Origin: Verpa conica | Lineage: Eukaryota > Ascomycota > Pezizomycetes > Pezizales > Morchellaceae | Direction of reading: 5' to 3' | Length of the DNA stretch: 64,000 bases | NCBI GenBank assembly: GCA_033030425.1 | Contig: JAUFSD010000019.1 | Coordinates: forward strand, 248,001 to 312,000 | Shown: positions 12,090 to 23,625 of the stretch, one piece after another | Position numbering within the stretch: position 1 is the first letter of the stretch | How the letters are laid out: each line of letters starts with the position of its first letter | The notes under the pieces: model-generated | Database searches by the model: none | The model's input: only the letters and a program-made list of their open reading frames with translations | What the model was told of the DNA's origin: nothing | Position numbers and translations under genes: made by a program

Positions 12090-12165
12090 GACTCGTGAAT
12101 TCAGACCGTTGCCCAGAGCACGGCTTGCTAAACTGTACCTCTTGAGGCCAAAACAACGATAACCT
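12090..12165. mobile_element. Fragment of the long-TIR element
   Basis: The block from AGACTCGTGAATTCAGACCG through GCACGGCTTGCTAAA matches the left arm of the intact element at 13350-13546. The right half is missing. Confidence 0.7.
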
Positions 12166-12408
12166 TCGGGCACTATGGAGGTTTTCGGGGGTACTCCGGA
12201 GAGCGGTTAGGACTCTAGAGGCTGCGTATAGGGTACAGCACGGGACTATGTTAGGTAATACGTAGTAGTATAAGTAGCAGTGACTCCGCCTACGACTGCT
12301 ACCCCATCATTCCTCTTCCACCACACTACACCTCCTCGAAGCACTGTTAGTACCACGGAAAACCATCAGATTATTCCATTGATATAGAATATAGGAAGTA
12401 ACAAGAGC

Positions 12409-12428
12409 CAATAAGGTGTGTATATACG
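12409..12428 (+). promoter_or_regulatory. Putative CAAT/TATA core promoter
   Basis: CAATAAGGTGTGTATATACG is the counterpart of the block at 10222-10240 and lies about 105 bp before the ATG at 12531. Confidence 0.4.
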
Positions 12429-12530
12429 AAGCTACTTAGCCTTCTTTATTTTGCTTCACCCTTTCTAGATATCTGTTCCTTGCTGGAGAAGTAACATGTG
12501 GTATCGGCTGCTAACCAAGTATGATTCAAG

Positions 12531-12884
12531 ATGCTATCTCTAAGCAAAGTTTTCATTGCTGCTTTGGCTACCGCCACTGGCGCGCTCGCAATCGAAGCCA
12601 AATCATGGGAACTATTGATGTTATTCGAGGGCGGGAAGCGTCATTACCAGTCAAATGCCAGGCCTATATCCTCCTGCGTAGAGATAGCTGGACTTAGTCA
12701 GGATCCTCGTCTTGTTCAAATAGACTTTAGGACTTCTGGCGATGGGCTTCCTTTGAAGGTGCAACTATTCGAGGATGCTGCCTGTGCACATAAGTGTGCT
12801 ACATACGGGAATGGTTTTGCTACATGGGGTGATGGCGACGAGGTGCTTATTACGCGAGCTTATAAAGTAGTGGTAGAGCTATAG
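12531..12884 (+). CDS. Small secreted protein, paralogue B
   Basis: A 117-aa frame with signal peptide MLSLSKVFIAALATATGALA and mature start IEAKSWELL. Three cysteines remain (SSCVE, AACAHKC); the first Cys of paralogue A is Phe here. The Tyr/Gly and Lys-rich insert of A is absent. A Gly-rich YGNGFATWGDGDE takes its place. It is the product of the local duplication. The signal peptide and flanks are better conserved than the mature region, a pattern seen in fast-evolving secreted proteins. Function is unknown. Confidence 0.75.
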   Translation: MLSLSKVFIAALATATGALAIEAKSWELLMLFEGGKRHYQSNARPISSCVEIAGLSQDPRLVQIDFRTSGDGLPLKVQLFEDAACAHKCATYGNGFATWGDGDEVLITRAYKVVVEL

Positions 12885-13349
12885 GTGAGATTCAAGTTGC
12901 ATTTTTCGGCCAACCCCTTAAACTAACGAGGTGTAGTGAACGATACTACGAAGGAGGTCTAGCAACCGTCTCCCCGGAGAATTTAAGGTGGAGAGAGTCG
13001 CTAAGGAGAAGGGGGCAACCCTTTTTTGTCAGGAGTTTGAGGAGGGGAAGAAAGTATATACTTAGTCTAGTCGAGATAGGGGTGGAAAGTGTTATATAGT
13101 CATGATTCTGTATTGGGGTTTTATTATAAAGTAATATTTATTAATGAGGAAATTGTGGTTACACAGTCGAGGCTATTCGTGCTGAGTGTAGAAATTAGAA
13201 AGGAAGATTTTAGTTTACTTCAGCGGTAGTGACTGACAGCCCCAATTTATAGGGGGTTAAATAATCCAAAAGCATTTCTCCCTTACCCCTGTTTCTGGGT
13301 ATATTCTGCCTAGGGCTGTATTAAACTTTTCACAGTGTATTGTGGTATA

Positions 13350-13546
13350 CCGTAGGGACTCGTGAAATTCAGACCGTTGCCTAGAGCACGGCTTGCTAAA
13401 TTATGCCTGTTGAGGTCGAAATAACACGTCAGGATGCAGTGAGTCGGGCTTGATATACAACAAAGTTTCCACAACTGGTATAATATACTCGTATTTCTGG
13501 TAAGCCGCGCTCTGGGCAACGGTCTGAATTTCACGAGTCCCTACGG
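13350..13546. mobile_element. Long-TIR MITE, 197 bp
   Basis: The ends are inverted copies of CCGTAGGGACTCGTGAAATT continuing through CAGACCGTTGCC, with only scattered mismatches over about 48 bp, and TA flanks both sides (13348-13349, 13547-13548). There is no ORF. Relics at 9.8 kb and 12.1 kb belong to the same family. Near-identical arms suggest this copy is younger. Confidence 0.88.
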
Positions 13547-14487
13547 TATGGAGTCTACCCTGGTGAGGCTTGGCAAAAATCAAGAAAGTCCTGATGGGGT
13601 TCTGTCTGACAGAAGACCTGGGAGAGGTTCTAATAAAGACCAATATATCTATCCGCTCAGATTAGATACAATACCTGTTTGTCGCTGGATGGTCAGCCTT
13701 GGAATTGGGGCCGTACATACTAGACTAACTTGATCTGTCCTGCGCAAATAATGCTTGGCGTAAAAATCACAGGAGTTTCTGCAAATAATTTCTAGGCTAG
13801 TTATTCTTAATTAGCGCTAGTGGAATTATTACAAAAAACGAAACCGGGTGCTTGATAACTCACCGAGTACTATACTGTTTATTAGAGGTCAACTAGTATA
13901 AGTTATTTGAGTTGCATGACGAGTTTGAATCTAGGTGAGATTAGGGAGAAGGTTTTGCTGGAGGTACATATAGATAATAATTAAACGAAAACTTAAGCTA
14001 GAGGCTATGCGGAAATAAATATATCTGTACTACTAAGAGCTAATATCAGGTGGTTATACTACTCGAATAATAAGTGCCCTAGTTGGGTGTTTTCTCCGTC
14101 ATAGAAAATCACTCGTCGTTACTACCACAAGATCTCATATAGTGTAGGTACCATAGGTAGAGAAAGAAAGACTAGAGTAGCTACTTAATTAGGAATTTCA
14201 TATAAAGGAAGGATATAGGGTAAGGCTATCGTCAAAATTCCAGTCAATACTATTTTTGTAAACCAGGTGAGCCTTCTGCATTGACAACTCAGATCTCTAC
14301 AAAGATAATGCTATGCTTCGCGCTTAAGGTACACAAGGAGGTCACAATAATAATTTACTGTCAAAAGGATTTTAGATTACAGTATATAAAGATAAATCCC
14401 TCTTATATGCTTGCCCTCCTTAAGCAAATACATAAATAAATTACAAAAATTTATCTCTTCCTGTGAAAAAGACTACATGCTATGAGT
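13547..14487. other. Intergenic region downstream of the P-type ATPase
   Basis: AT-rich with no supported gene. The last ~100 bp before 14488 would be the 3' UTR of the minus-strand ATPase. Confidence 0.6.
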
Positions 14488-17400
14488 CTAACCCACAAAC
14501 TGTGAACTGAGTTTTCTTCTTTTCCATCGAACTCCTACAAAAGCTGCAATGATGACCACCGGTAGCACACTACCTAGCTCACCCAACCCCGCCCACTCTG
14601 GCGCGATCCTAACAACTACCAACCCTCCACCCGCGGCAAGAACAGCGAAGAAATTCCATAAAACGGCATAGACAAAAGAGACCCAGATGCAGGTCCTTAC
14701 TCGCTTGCTGAGGTCTAAAAAGTCGATGATGCTGGTTAACGATGTTGAGAGGATGGCTACGTCTGCGGCTGATATCGCCACCGAGGTTGAATCAGACATG
14801 GACAACCCAACATCCGCTTGTGTTAATGCTACAGCATCATTCGTCCCATCGCCGAGGAAAAGGACAACTGGGCGCTCAGTAGTATTTTTGATGCCTTCGC
14901 CTTTTGTTGACTGTAATCGGGTTTGGAGTGCTTTAATTTCTGAGGATTTTTGCTCTGGAGAGCAGCTAGATCTGCAGTTCTCTGTAGGTATGCCAAGGGC
15001 TTTCGAGACCTTCTCCACAGCGTGTCTGTGATCTCCGGAGAATATGTAGGTTTCAATGCATCTTCTGTGGAACTCTGAAATTACCCCCGCAGCTTCGGGA
15101 CGGATTGTGTCCTCGAGTCCAAAGATAGCCCTGAGTTCCTGGTTGATGGAAAGTGCAAATACTGTGAGTCCCTGTTGAATTACCTCCCTTACAATGGGAT
15201 GTTCTTCGCCGGTAGGGGAGCACCAAGAAGGCTGCCCGCCTCGTACAAGTTGGCCGTCAATAATAGCCTCGAGTCCCTTCCCCACGACAGTCTCGACCGT
15301 GATACCTGAGTGTCCTGCTGCACCTCCAACACTTGCTGCTAAGGCCCTCGATACTGGGTGTTTTTCTCCTTCACACAGCGCCTTAACCAAAGTTTGAACT
15401 TGATCCCCCACCCCATCACTCCAATCAACTCCACTCAGCGCCTTCTTGAAAACCACCTCCAATTTACCTGTTGTCAAGGTTCCCGTTTTGTCGAATACCA
15501 CTTTATTTGCTTTCCATCCCTTTTCCACAGCTATAACATTTACAAACAAAAACCCACATTTTCTCACCGCAACTCTGCTTGCAAAGACCATGACCATCGG
15601 CACAGCGAGACCAATTGCGCATGGACAAGATACAGCCAGTGTGGCAACCGCATAAGAGATCGCATCTACAGCACTATCCGGCCAGCCCTTCTCTCTAACT
15701 AGCCTGCTCACAAGAAACCAGATAACAAACACGGCTAGTGAAACAGCGAGTATTGCTGGTGTAAGGATAGCCGCAAACTTGTCCGCGACCTCTTGTACTT
15801 GTGGTTTCTCTCCGCCGGTGGATCGGACCATACGTTTAATTACCGATACCGTATTTTCGTGCATTAGTCTGGTAACCCGATACTTCAGTCTGCCGTTTAC
15901 AATGTTGCTTCCCGCCATAACTAATCTACCGACCTGAACCACGGTAGGCTTTGCTTCTCCCGTCAAAAGGCTCTCATCGACCTCCGCCTCCCCGTCAACT
16001 ACCACTCCATCGGTGGCAATAACGTCTCCCTTTTCAGCAACCAGCACATCCGCATACTGAAGCAATCTTTCATCGATTTCTTGTACACTACTGCCTTCTA
16101 CCAAATTTATAGTTTTTGAAGTCTCTTTCTGGGTCTCGTTGCCAAGGGTCACGGCCCTGTTCAGTGCCCACATTCTAACTGTCCCGGTGATCCACCTCCC
16201 TGCAAGGATCAACGTAACCAACAAGCAACATGTCTCGAAGAACGGCTCCTTTCCAGATTCCCCAAGGGTTTGGTTAATGGTGCCAATTATGAATATCGTT
16301 ACCGAGAAGCCCCAGGCGGCGAGTGTAGCAACCAAGACAAGTACATCCATATCAACTTTACTTCCGCCTGCTCCCCCATATATCATTGTCCTAAACGCAT
16401 TCAGATATATCTGGTGGGCCATTCCCATAACGATTGTTGCAAGGGGCATCTGGATAAAGTATTTGAGGGCCATATCGACGTTTGGCAGCGGTGCCCATGC
16501 CAAGACAAGGACGGGTACCGTCAATATTCCGGCGGCGAGAGTTATGATACCCAAGCACTTTAGATGCTTTCTCTCGGCTTCGGATGCGACTGTTTCTTCG
16601 TCTGGAGTGTCGACTATATTGGCATCGAAATTATCGTTTTTGCTGTTGATGTTCCTTAACAAATCCCTTACTCCGGTGGTAACCGGGTCATATCCAACTT
16701 CCAGTACACTTTGTCCGTTCTCATATTTGAGAAACCTTATGTTGCGGACCTCTTCAAGCTTCTCTATTATGTCAAAGTTTTCGTCACTGCAGATCCCGAT
16801 TCGTATCTTCGCCAGGCCAGCATCATCAAGACTTCCGGTATTCATAACGGTTACTCGAAACCCAGTCTTTTTCCTTAATCTCTCCACAATCCCGTCTTCT
16901 CCCCTGACATCCGGTAAGAATGCCATCTCTGCCCTATTGTTCAAGAAACTAACCTTCACAGTATTAGGCAAGACACCGTTCATGGATTTCAAGACGTGTA
17001 AGACCTTATCCGCACAACCAGTACAGGTCATTCCCGTTATATTCAATGAGATGAAACAGGGAATCGCAGCGCCAGCCTTGCCGATGTTGACTATAAATTC
17101 GTCTCCACCATCCTTTTCATTTAAGGACACAGCTCCAGAGCAACAGTCAGACTCTATCGTATGCTCACTGATGTTGCAACACTCCCAATCGATTGTGACA
17201 GGGGATTGTTTAATGGAAATCTGGCGGAATGTATTGGCAAATGCTTTCATAGAGACGCAGTAGCATTTCATTATCGAGGTATCCTGAAGGCTATGTATTA
17301 TGGTACTATCTGACTCGGCACGTTGTAGACAGGAAGAACAAGTTTCTACTGTCGGAGGCTTCTCATGATGATGGTGGTCGTGATGGGGTCGGTGCACGTC

Positions 17401-17886
17401 ATGCTTATGGTCATGCTGGTGGCCATGACAGCCGACTGAAGTAGCGTCAGCCTCGGAATAGATTGTTCCGGCGCAATAGCTGGTTTCGGGACTTGTTTTA
17501 TCAAGGTGGGAGTGCTTGTGGATATAGGCGGCATATTTTTGGAAACATTTCTCTTTAGGGTACATATTTATTAGATTGTAAATTTGAGAAGGGTAGCACC
17601 CAAGAAGGGGGAATTCAGTACCGTCACAAGAACATATCCCCTCTTCTTCAGAACAGCAGCTATCTCTCCAACTCTCCCTTTCTCCTTTATAGATCTCCTT
17701 CACCATTGATTGAGCTTCATTAATCCGGTCGGCTTCACTGATAGACATTGGTTTCCTTCTAGAGCAGGTTGTTTCACAGTTTGAATGAGGTTCAAGCGAT
17801 GACGGATTCCCACAGAAGGTAGTTGATAAGCTCTGCTGAGCTTCACCAGAAGGTAGGCAGCATGAGCCGGATTTGGGATTAGCCAT
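14488..17886 (-). CDS. P1B-type (copper/heavy-metal) transporting ATPase
   Basis: An intronless 1132-aa protein. Residues 1-283 are a Cys/His-rich N-terminus with CC pairs (9-10, 77-78, 236-237, 248-249), CSC/CYC motifs and a His cluster (HGHQHDHKHD then HHDHHHH, about 154-174). One HMA domain follows with GMTCTGC (285-291). Then come eight predicted membrane segments, the ion-binding CPC (754-756), actuator TGEA (642-645), phosphorylation site DKTGTLT (Asp799), the P1B HP dipeptide (843-844) and GDGTND (1012-1017). All catalytic motifs are intact, so it should be an active ATP-driven exporter. In fungi this architecture is that of the CrpA/Pca1 copper or cadmium detoxification pumps of the plasma membrane. 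The CPC supports Cu(I); Cd or Ag cannot be excluded. A degenerate second HMA-like region may lie at about 355-425. The start is the first ATG; no upstream in-frame Met is seen. Confidence 0.95.
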   Translation of the reverse strand: MANPKSGSCCLPSGEAQQSLSTTFCGNPSSLEPHSNCETTCSRRKPMSISEADRINEAQSMVKEIYKGERESWRDSCCSEEEGICSCDGTEFPLLGCYPSQIYNLINMYPKEKCFQKYAAYIHKHSHLDKTSPETSYCAGTIYSEADATSVGCHGHQHDHKHDVHRPHHDHHHHEKPPTVETCSSCLQRAESDSTIIHSLQDTSIMKCYCVSMKAFANTFRQISIKQSPVTIDWECCNISEHTIESDCCSGAVSLNEKDGGDEFIVNIGKAGAAIPCFISLNITGMTCTGCADKVLHVLKSMNGVLPNTVKVSFLNNRAEMAFLPDVRGEDGIVERLRKKTGFRVTVMNTGSLDDAGLAKIRIGICSDENFDIIEKLEEVRNIRFLKYENGQSVLEVGYDPVTTGVRDLLRNINSKNDNFDANIVDTPDEETVASEAERKHLKCLGIITLAAGILTVPVLVLAWAPLPNVDMALKYFIQMPLATIVMGMAHQIYLNAFRTMIYGGAGGSKVDMDVLVLVATLAAWGFSVTIFIIGTINQTLGESGKEPFFETCCLLVTLILAGRWITGTVRMWALNRAVTLGNETQKETSKTINLVEGSSVQEIDERLLQYADVLVAEKGDVIATDGVVVDGEAEVDESLLTGEAKPTVVQVGRLVMAGSNIVNGRLKYRVTRLMHENTVSVIKRMVRSTGGEKPQVQEVADKFAAILTPAILAVSLAVFVIWFLVSRLVREKGWPDSAVDAISYAVATLAVSCPCAIGLAVPMVMVFASRVAVRKCGFLFVNVIAVEKGWKANKVVFDKTGTLTTGKLEVVFKKALSGVDWSDGVGDQVQTLVKALCEGEKHPVSRALAASVGGAAGHSGITVETVVGKGLEAIIDGQLVRGGQPSWCSPTGEEHPIVREVIQQGLTVFALSINQELRAIFGLEDTIRPEAAGVISEFHRRCIETYIFSGDHRHAVEKVSKALGIPTENCRSSCSPEQKSSEIKALQTRLQSTKGEGIKNTTERPVVLFLGDGTNDAVALTQADVGLSMSDSTSVAISAADVAILSTSLTSIIDFLDLSKRVRTCIWVSFVYAVLWNFFAVLAAGGGLVVVRIAPEWAGLGELGSVLPVVIIAAFVGVRWKRRKLSSQFVG

Positions 17887-20800
17887 TAGCTTTTGTGAGC
17901 GGCCCGGAACCTAAATGCGGCGTTAGTTATTGATATCTAGTAGGCAAAGAAGGAGATGCATAGTTATGGCTTACGGATATAACAGGCTTCGAATATCAGG
18001 AATATTGATATTGTGCGGATTTGCGATGACAGAGTCGCCTGAATGAAACTGTAGCCCTACTGACGGCTGTAAAGATGGAGAATAGGCGGGCAGAGCCCGG
18101 AGCTAATATGGAGGCTCTCTGAATCTGCTGAGTGAATTCTATGATATAGGTGCAACTTTGTGGGAAACCTGGCAATAGCCAATGCCGGAAAGTATGCAGC
18201 CAGATAGGCTTGATTGATGGTACACAGCTACAGTACCGTTCCTGTAGTTGACTGTGGCTATCCACGATAGCAGCATCCTGTAAGCTTTCACAGACCGGTT
18301 CTTCCTCCTGAATTAACCGTACCGCGTTAGTCGTAGGATCAGTATTCTGCCTCCGGGGGAGAGCCACATATGGGATTTTTGTTCGTATCGAATCCTGGTA
18401 CGTCTCAGACACTTACTGACCCATCTGCACTGTCTCGCAGACAATATTTTGCGTCAGCTTGTAAGGTAAGGAACCCAATATGTGCAAGACGAAAAGGACA
18501 CGGGTAGAAACGAGGTAATTCCAACCTTATTTCCTGAGCTCTTCCGAATCATCTCCAAGTAGATACAGAAGGTTATTTAAATCACTCCATAGCTTGTCTC
18601 CTCATTCTCCTTCGTCCCAGCCCCCTCCAGGCCTGCTCTCCTCGCAATGGATGTTGTTGAAAGAAGCGTCTCCTCGCCTGCAATCTTGGTATCGTGTAGC
18701 TGCACGCAACCGGGGCCGGCGTGTTTCCTGATTAGGTGTTTGAGTGCAACGGGAGATGCCCCATTCCGGGGAGAGCTCCAGTGTCTGAGACAACATAAAC
18801 GGAAAAAGAAAGCACGTAAACCCTACAAACAAACACAAACGTTTTGATCTCGCCGCTGGCGGCCGGGGCAGGATATGATACAGACTAAAGAAATTTCAAA
18901 TGGTAGCTCCGTCACGCGGGTAGCTGCGTGCAGAACATGATCGACTTGTGGAATATCTTGGATTCTTGAACTCAGGTTCCATTGCATGGCTCTCAAGTCT
19001 GGGGGGGGGTGGTACGCCCCCATATGTAGTCTCATAGGCTGGATAACCCCCGCCGTGTTGTCATACCAAAGCTCGAGTATTCCCCGCTATCACTGTAACA
19101 GGAAGCATATTAGCTAGATGATTCCCGACATGTCTTCCAAAAGGCGATCGGAAACTTGCGGAAAAGCAACGTTGTACGCACATGCACACACTCGCCATGT
19201 GCCAGTGATAAGTACGGGCCTGTCGATTGACTTATTTTTTCTGGGAGGTCGACTTCTACTGGGTTCTACTACAAGACTGTACATACATAGCTGGGACAAC
19301 GCTTCACACATTATCACTCAATCTTTGTGTCACTCTACTTCACTGTAGTGCACATGTACTTACCCTCCGCATTAATTTTGTTTTTTTATACATATTTCCA
19401 TCTGATCTTGCTACGTACCAGCAGCAATCTCCCGTTAATCGGATCCCAGTATTATTATGCACCTGACTGGGCCCATGGGTCGCAACAGTGCAGAAGCTGA
19501 AGGGAAATACTCGTAGTCTAGTTATGCCCGACGTATTAGCTGCCTAGTAAAGGCTCGTGCAGATTACATAGGGCTAAATAGAGACTAGATCGCCCAGGCC
19601 TTCGGATGAATTGTAGCACTTGGTATATATATGTTTCTAAAGTGATGGCGACATGTGAACATGCACCGTTGATCGAGTGGACGTGAAAGTATATTATCAT
19701 GAACACAGATTCAATGATCAAAGCTCAACATGCATAAATGATTCGTATTCTATAAACCTCTACGTATAGGATATTTTATTAAATTTTAGACCCACCTTAC
19801 CTAAGGCATTAATCAAGCCCATAAAACAATCTATATAAATTGGAAAGGGCATAGAGAACCGGCGCCTATAGGTACCCATTCCTCCATAAACACCTTCTTC
19901 CCTTTACTCGGGAATAGCATGCACGCGCAATTAGCAAACACTGGGGAAATAGAAGCACCCCTGGGTATCTGCTAAGCTAGGGGAATATTCCTGCGCTGCG
20001 CTGTCCATGGGAATAACTGTCGGTACATTATATTATTAACTGGCATGAACAAACTTTATTATAGCTTTTCGCATATGTCGGGGCCAGGCTAGCTAGCTAG
20101 GCGCAAAGCTGCACTAGCTATATAGTATCAAGTCAATGGTGCGTATCTTCCTAGATTATAAGGCATTGATAGCCACTGTGAGAAGCCAGCTAGTAGCTTT
20201 GGTAAAAATGCGCTTTTCATTCCTCTTCTTTTTACCTGCTTTGTCTAGTTATGTTTATGGATGCTTAAGAAAATTTCTAATATATTCGCAAGAATTAGAC
20301 TCAGGGCCAACAGGAACAGATTCCATCAAATGGCGCTCTATAGAGCAATGTGCATGTGGTCTATAGATCAGGACTTTAGACTAGTTATCTACGAGTTTGC
20401 TTGAACATTTGTAAATCTTCATTTTAATTAATTGTTGTTCTGGGGATTGTGGTTTACCCCGCTCTTCGGCCTCGTACATGCATAACTTGCCTTATCGGCT
20501 ATAGTCTTATATCCTAGACATGTAGATGGCATGAATCTCGAACTCGTTTTTTTACAGAAGCCTACCGATTAGTCTCTATGATTGAATCATTCATAGCCTA
20601 AGTGAATACGCAAGGTTTTACATCGATCATAAGGTGAGGTGGATGTAAACTATATTCAATTTTATTGATGAGAATCTTAGCTAAATGCATAAAAATAATG
20701 CTATTTGAGGACTAACTAGTCTTGTGTCTATCTTATATTCCCTATGGACGGCATGGGAACTAGCCTGTATATGCATGTTAGAGCGGGAGAAAAAAGGGAC

Positions 20801-21721
20801 AAAAATCCACGTAGTTTGTTCGTAGTGTTTGTGCTAGAACAAAAGCAAGAACTACGAAATATCGATTTATGGACTAGTGGTTGAAAGTCCATGTCAGGTG
20901 TAGGGTATTACTGCTGTTGCAATAAGATATGTCCCTCTAATAGTAGAGGCAAAAGAGGCGACCCTGGAGATAAATGATATTGAAGTCTTATTGTCTTTCG
21001 AGAAAGAGACACCAAGAGGAGAAAAAATTGTACAAGCTCCGCGATCAAATTGAAAACATAGATTTGGTAAAGCTTAACAATTCCATCGGGATACTCTTCG
21101 GTAAAGACGTATGTGATTTTAAGCACAAAAGAGACGAAAAGAGTGCCTAGTACGCTACATTCTTCAGCTTTTAGTAGTAAAAAACATGCCGGTGGGGTTC
21201 CAGGGTTTCTCCGGGACAAATAGTTTGATCTCTGTAGCCTTATCTAGACTTTGCTCTCATAATCTTCTGTGTACGCGTTTCGTGGGCTATGTTAAGATGT
21301 ACGTCATGGGGATAGAGTAAAGCCTATCAACTCTTGTGCCCTTATCTATAGTTTCTGTGGATTAGTTCTTATCTGAGCTCTTCCCCTAGACGTTGGTTGC
21401 TATGTAGATCCACGGTAATTTTTGACCCGGCCTATAATGGATACATACATCCTTAGGGTAGTTTATTCCAAATACCTATATATTTGGCAGTCTAGCCTTG
21501 ATGAGGTGATTATTGAAACTTTTCAGAACCTCTCAACGTGACTTTGGAGTAGATAACGGTATTGGTATTAAAAAGATGATGATCCACAAAAAACTCTCTC
21601 CTTGACAACCACCTTGCAGGACGAAACAGCCAATCACAGGCCGCCACAAGTTTTTCTCAACACCAGAGAATTACCCCTCTTTTGTTTATCCACCAATCAG
21701 ATCACAAATCCCAGTATCTTC
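17887..21721. other. Gene-poor intergenic region
   Basis: A frame at 18412-17996 (minus) has no ATG and no recognisable domain. A 53-aa ATG frame at 20208 begins like a signal peptide (MRFSFLFFLPALSSYVYG) but has no supporting context. Otherwise I see nothing but AT-rich sequence with CTAGCTAG runs near 20.1 kb. Confidence 0.55.
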
Positions 21722-22699
21722 ATGGCTTCATCTATGAAATACCTTGTTCCCCAGGCTCGCACACCTATATACAGGAGAGAGAAGAGCACACTAGGCTTTC
21801 AAAAGCTTATTGCCGATGGATCCGAACTCCAATACAGACATTCGGAACAGATTTGGAGACTCCAGAGAAATGTTAGCAGTTTAGCCAAGAAAAATAACGA
21901 GTTAGAAAGACAAATCCAAGATCTAACAAGCCGACTACGAGCATACCCGCCTCCGCCGATTCCGAAGAGACCAGACAGTCCAGCACCGTTAAGCGAAGCA
22001 GACATCATGGAGATAGATGGAGCAGAAGCAGAAGAAACAGGAGAGGAAAAGCAGGGAGTAGCTGCTTTCACTGACGCGACCGGTGAAAGAAGAGCAGAAC
22101 AACAAGTCGAAATGAGTTTAGATAAAGCGGATAGACAGCCTAGAAACCCGGACCCAGCCTCCCCCTCACCATCACCACCACCACCACCACCGTCCCCCGC
22201 GCTATGAGACAAACTAGTACTCCCGAAATCAGTACCCACGCCTCTAAGCACAGCCCTGCTCTTAAAGCAAATAGGAGAAAGAACAGAAACACCCTCAGCT
22301 GAAACGGCAGAAACTTCAGTTACAGTCGAATTAACAAATACCTCCCCCGCTCCCGAATCAACTCAACCGGAAGCGAGACCCCATAGCTCAAGCCCACCTA
22401 TGGAGTTAAGAAAACACGTCAAGACAAACAACAGAGATAAAGCCTACGCAATAGCCCAAAAAATCGGGGTGGATCTAGACAATACCAGCAACAAGAAGAG
22501 AGCCAGGAAAGAAGTCAAGGCAGCAGCAATGGAGTGGGTTACAGCAGGACATGAGCATAAGTATATGAGATTTGAGCTAGTGTGGCCACTTAGAGAAGAA
22601 AACGACGAAGAGTATTTTGTGGCAGTGAGACAAAAGATTACATTTGGGATTGAGGATGCAGTTAAAAAGTTTGGGGAAGAGTCAGATTGGGAGGAGTGA
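21722..22699 (+). pseudogene. Coiled-coil/proline-rich ORF split by one in-frame TGA
   Basis: From ATG 21722 the frame stays open for 161 codons, meets TGA at 22205-22207, then stays open in the same frame for another 163 codons to TGA 22697-22699. The first half has a basic N-terminus (TPIYRREKSTLGFQKL), a heptad-like coiled coil (IWRLQRNVSSLAKKNNELER), an acidic region and a Ser/Pro tail. The second half is Thr/Glu/Pro-rich, then a compact domain (AYAIAQKIGVDLDNTSNKKR ... VWPLREENDEEYF). I do not recognise it. No good GT-AG intron removes the TGA; candidate pairs have weak donors. Possibilities are a host gene with a recent nonsense mutation, a mobile-element protein, or stop readthrough. 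ATGATGATCCACA lies at both 21.58 kb and 22.82 kb, flanking the frame. Confidence 0.55.
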
Positions 22700-23625
22700 G
22701 AATAATTTGTTTTAGTTTTGTTTTTGTTTTGTTTTTGTTTTATTTTAGTGCGCTAGTGTGTGGTGCGAGTACCTTAACCTTAGGGTTCCATGTACTTATG
22801 AATAATCATCATCATCATCATGATGATCCACATAAAACCCTAACCCTAGTTGAATGTCGAGTGACTTGTGGTGAAGAAGGGGTTAAATGAATCAACAGAC
22901 TATAGCTATATTAATGAAAAAGTTAGCGTATATGAGGGAGGAAAGAAAAAAACTTTAGCCATACCATATATAATCATTTGTATAATTTACTACGATTCTT
23001 CATGCTGCCCATTCATATAAAGCTTAGCTAACCAATGTTCCCAATTACTATCTCTCCGTGAAATGCTAATATGTACTGTAAAGGAGAGTAACTCCTATCT
23101 TACGCGATTTAGTATGTTGTCTATAGTAGTTCGAGTCCCTGGCTCGGTGTCTTCCGATGCCAAATCTCGCCGTAGATATTGGTTTATGTGTAAGTGAAGC
23201 GAGGAGTGCTCCTCGAGCCAATAAAAGGTTAAAGTACATAGTAAGTATAGCAGAACGTCGGATCCTAGGTATCAATAAAATCTGTTGACTACATGTAGTA
23301 GTTGTAGTGAGGCTGGTGTTTCATACTTCAGCGTGGAATTCTCTATATCGCTTATATACTGCACAAGTCTTACGTAGCGTAGAATCAGAGTGATATATTA
23401 TGATGAATTGAGTATGAATGAATTATTCATAAACATATGATGAATTGTTTTATTCAGCGCTAGTCCCTGGAAGTACGGTGGGGGGATGAGACAATCGGTA
23501 TTTAGAGATTTGGTCGGCCTTTGATGCACTCGATGAATACAAACATAAGCCCTTACTTGCTAACCCTTACTTCTGCCAAAGACAGTAGTCAGTGCACATG
23601 CGCGAACGCCCTCAAGGGCCTCTCA

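Larger units (their letters stand above)
11505..13090. repeat. Tandem duplication, unit B
   Basis: The downstream partner of 9340-10990, head-to-tail, holding the second secreted-protein gene. The MITE at 11253-11406 sits at the junction side of the unit. Boundaries are approximate. Confidence 0.8.

Noticed and set aside
17996..18412. 138-codon minus-strand frame upstream of the ATPase
   Set aside because: Begins with GTG, has no internal ATG near the start and no recognisable domain.
20208..20366. 53-aa frame with signal-peptide-like start
   Set aside because: Very short, with no conserved cysteine pattern or promoter context; a chance hydrophobic start is likely.
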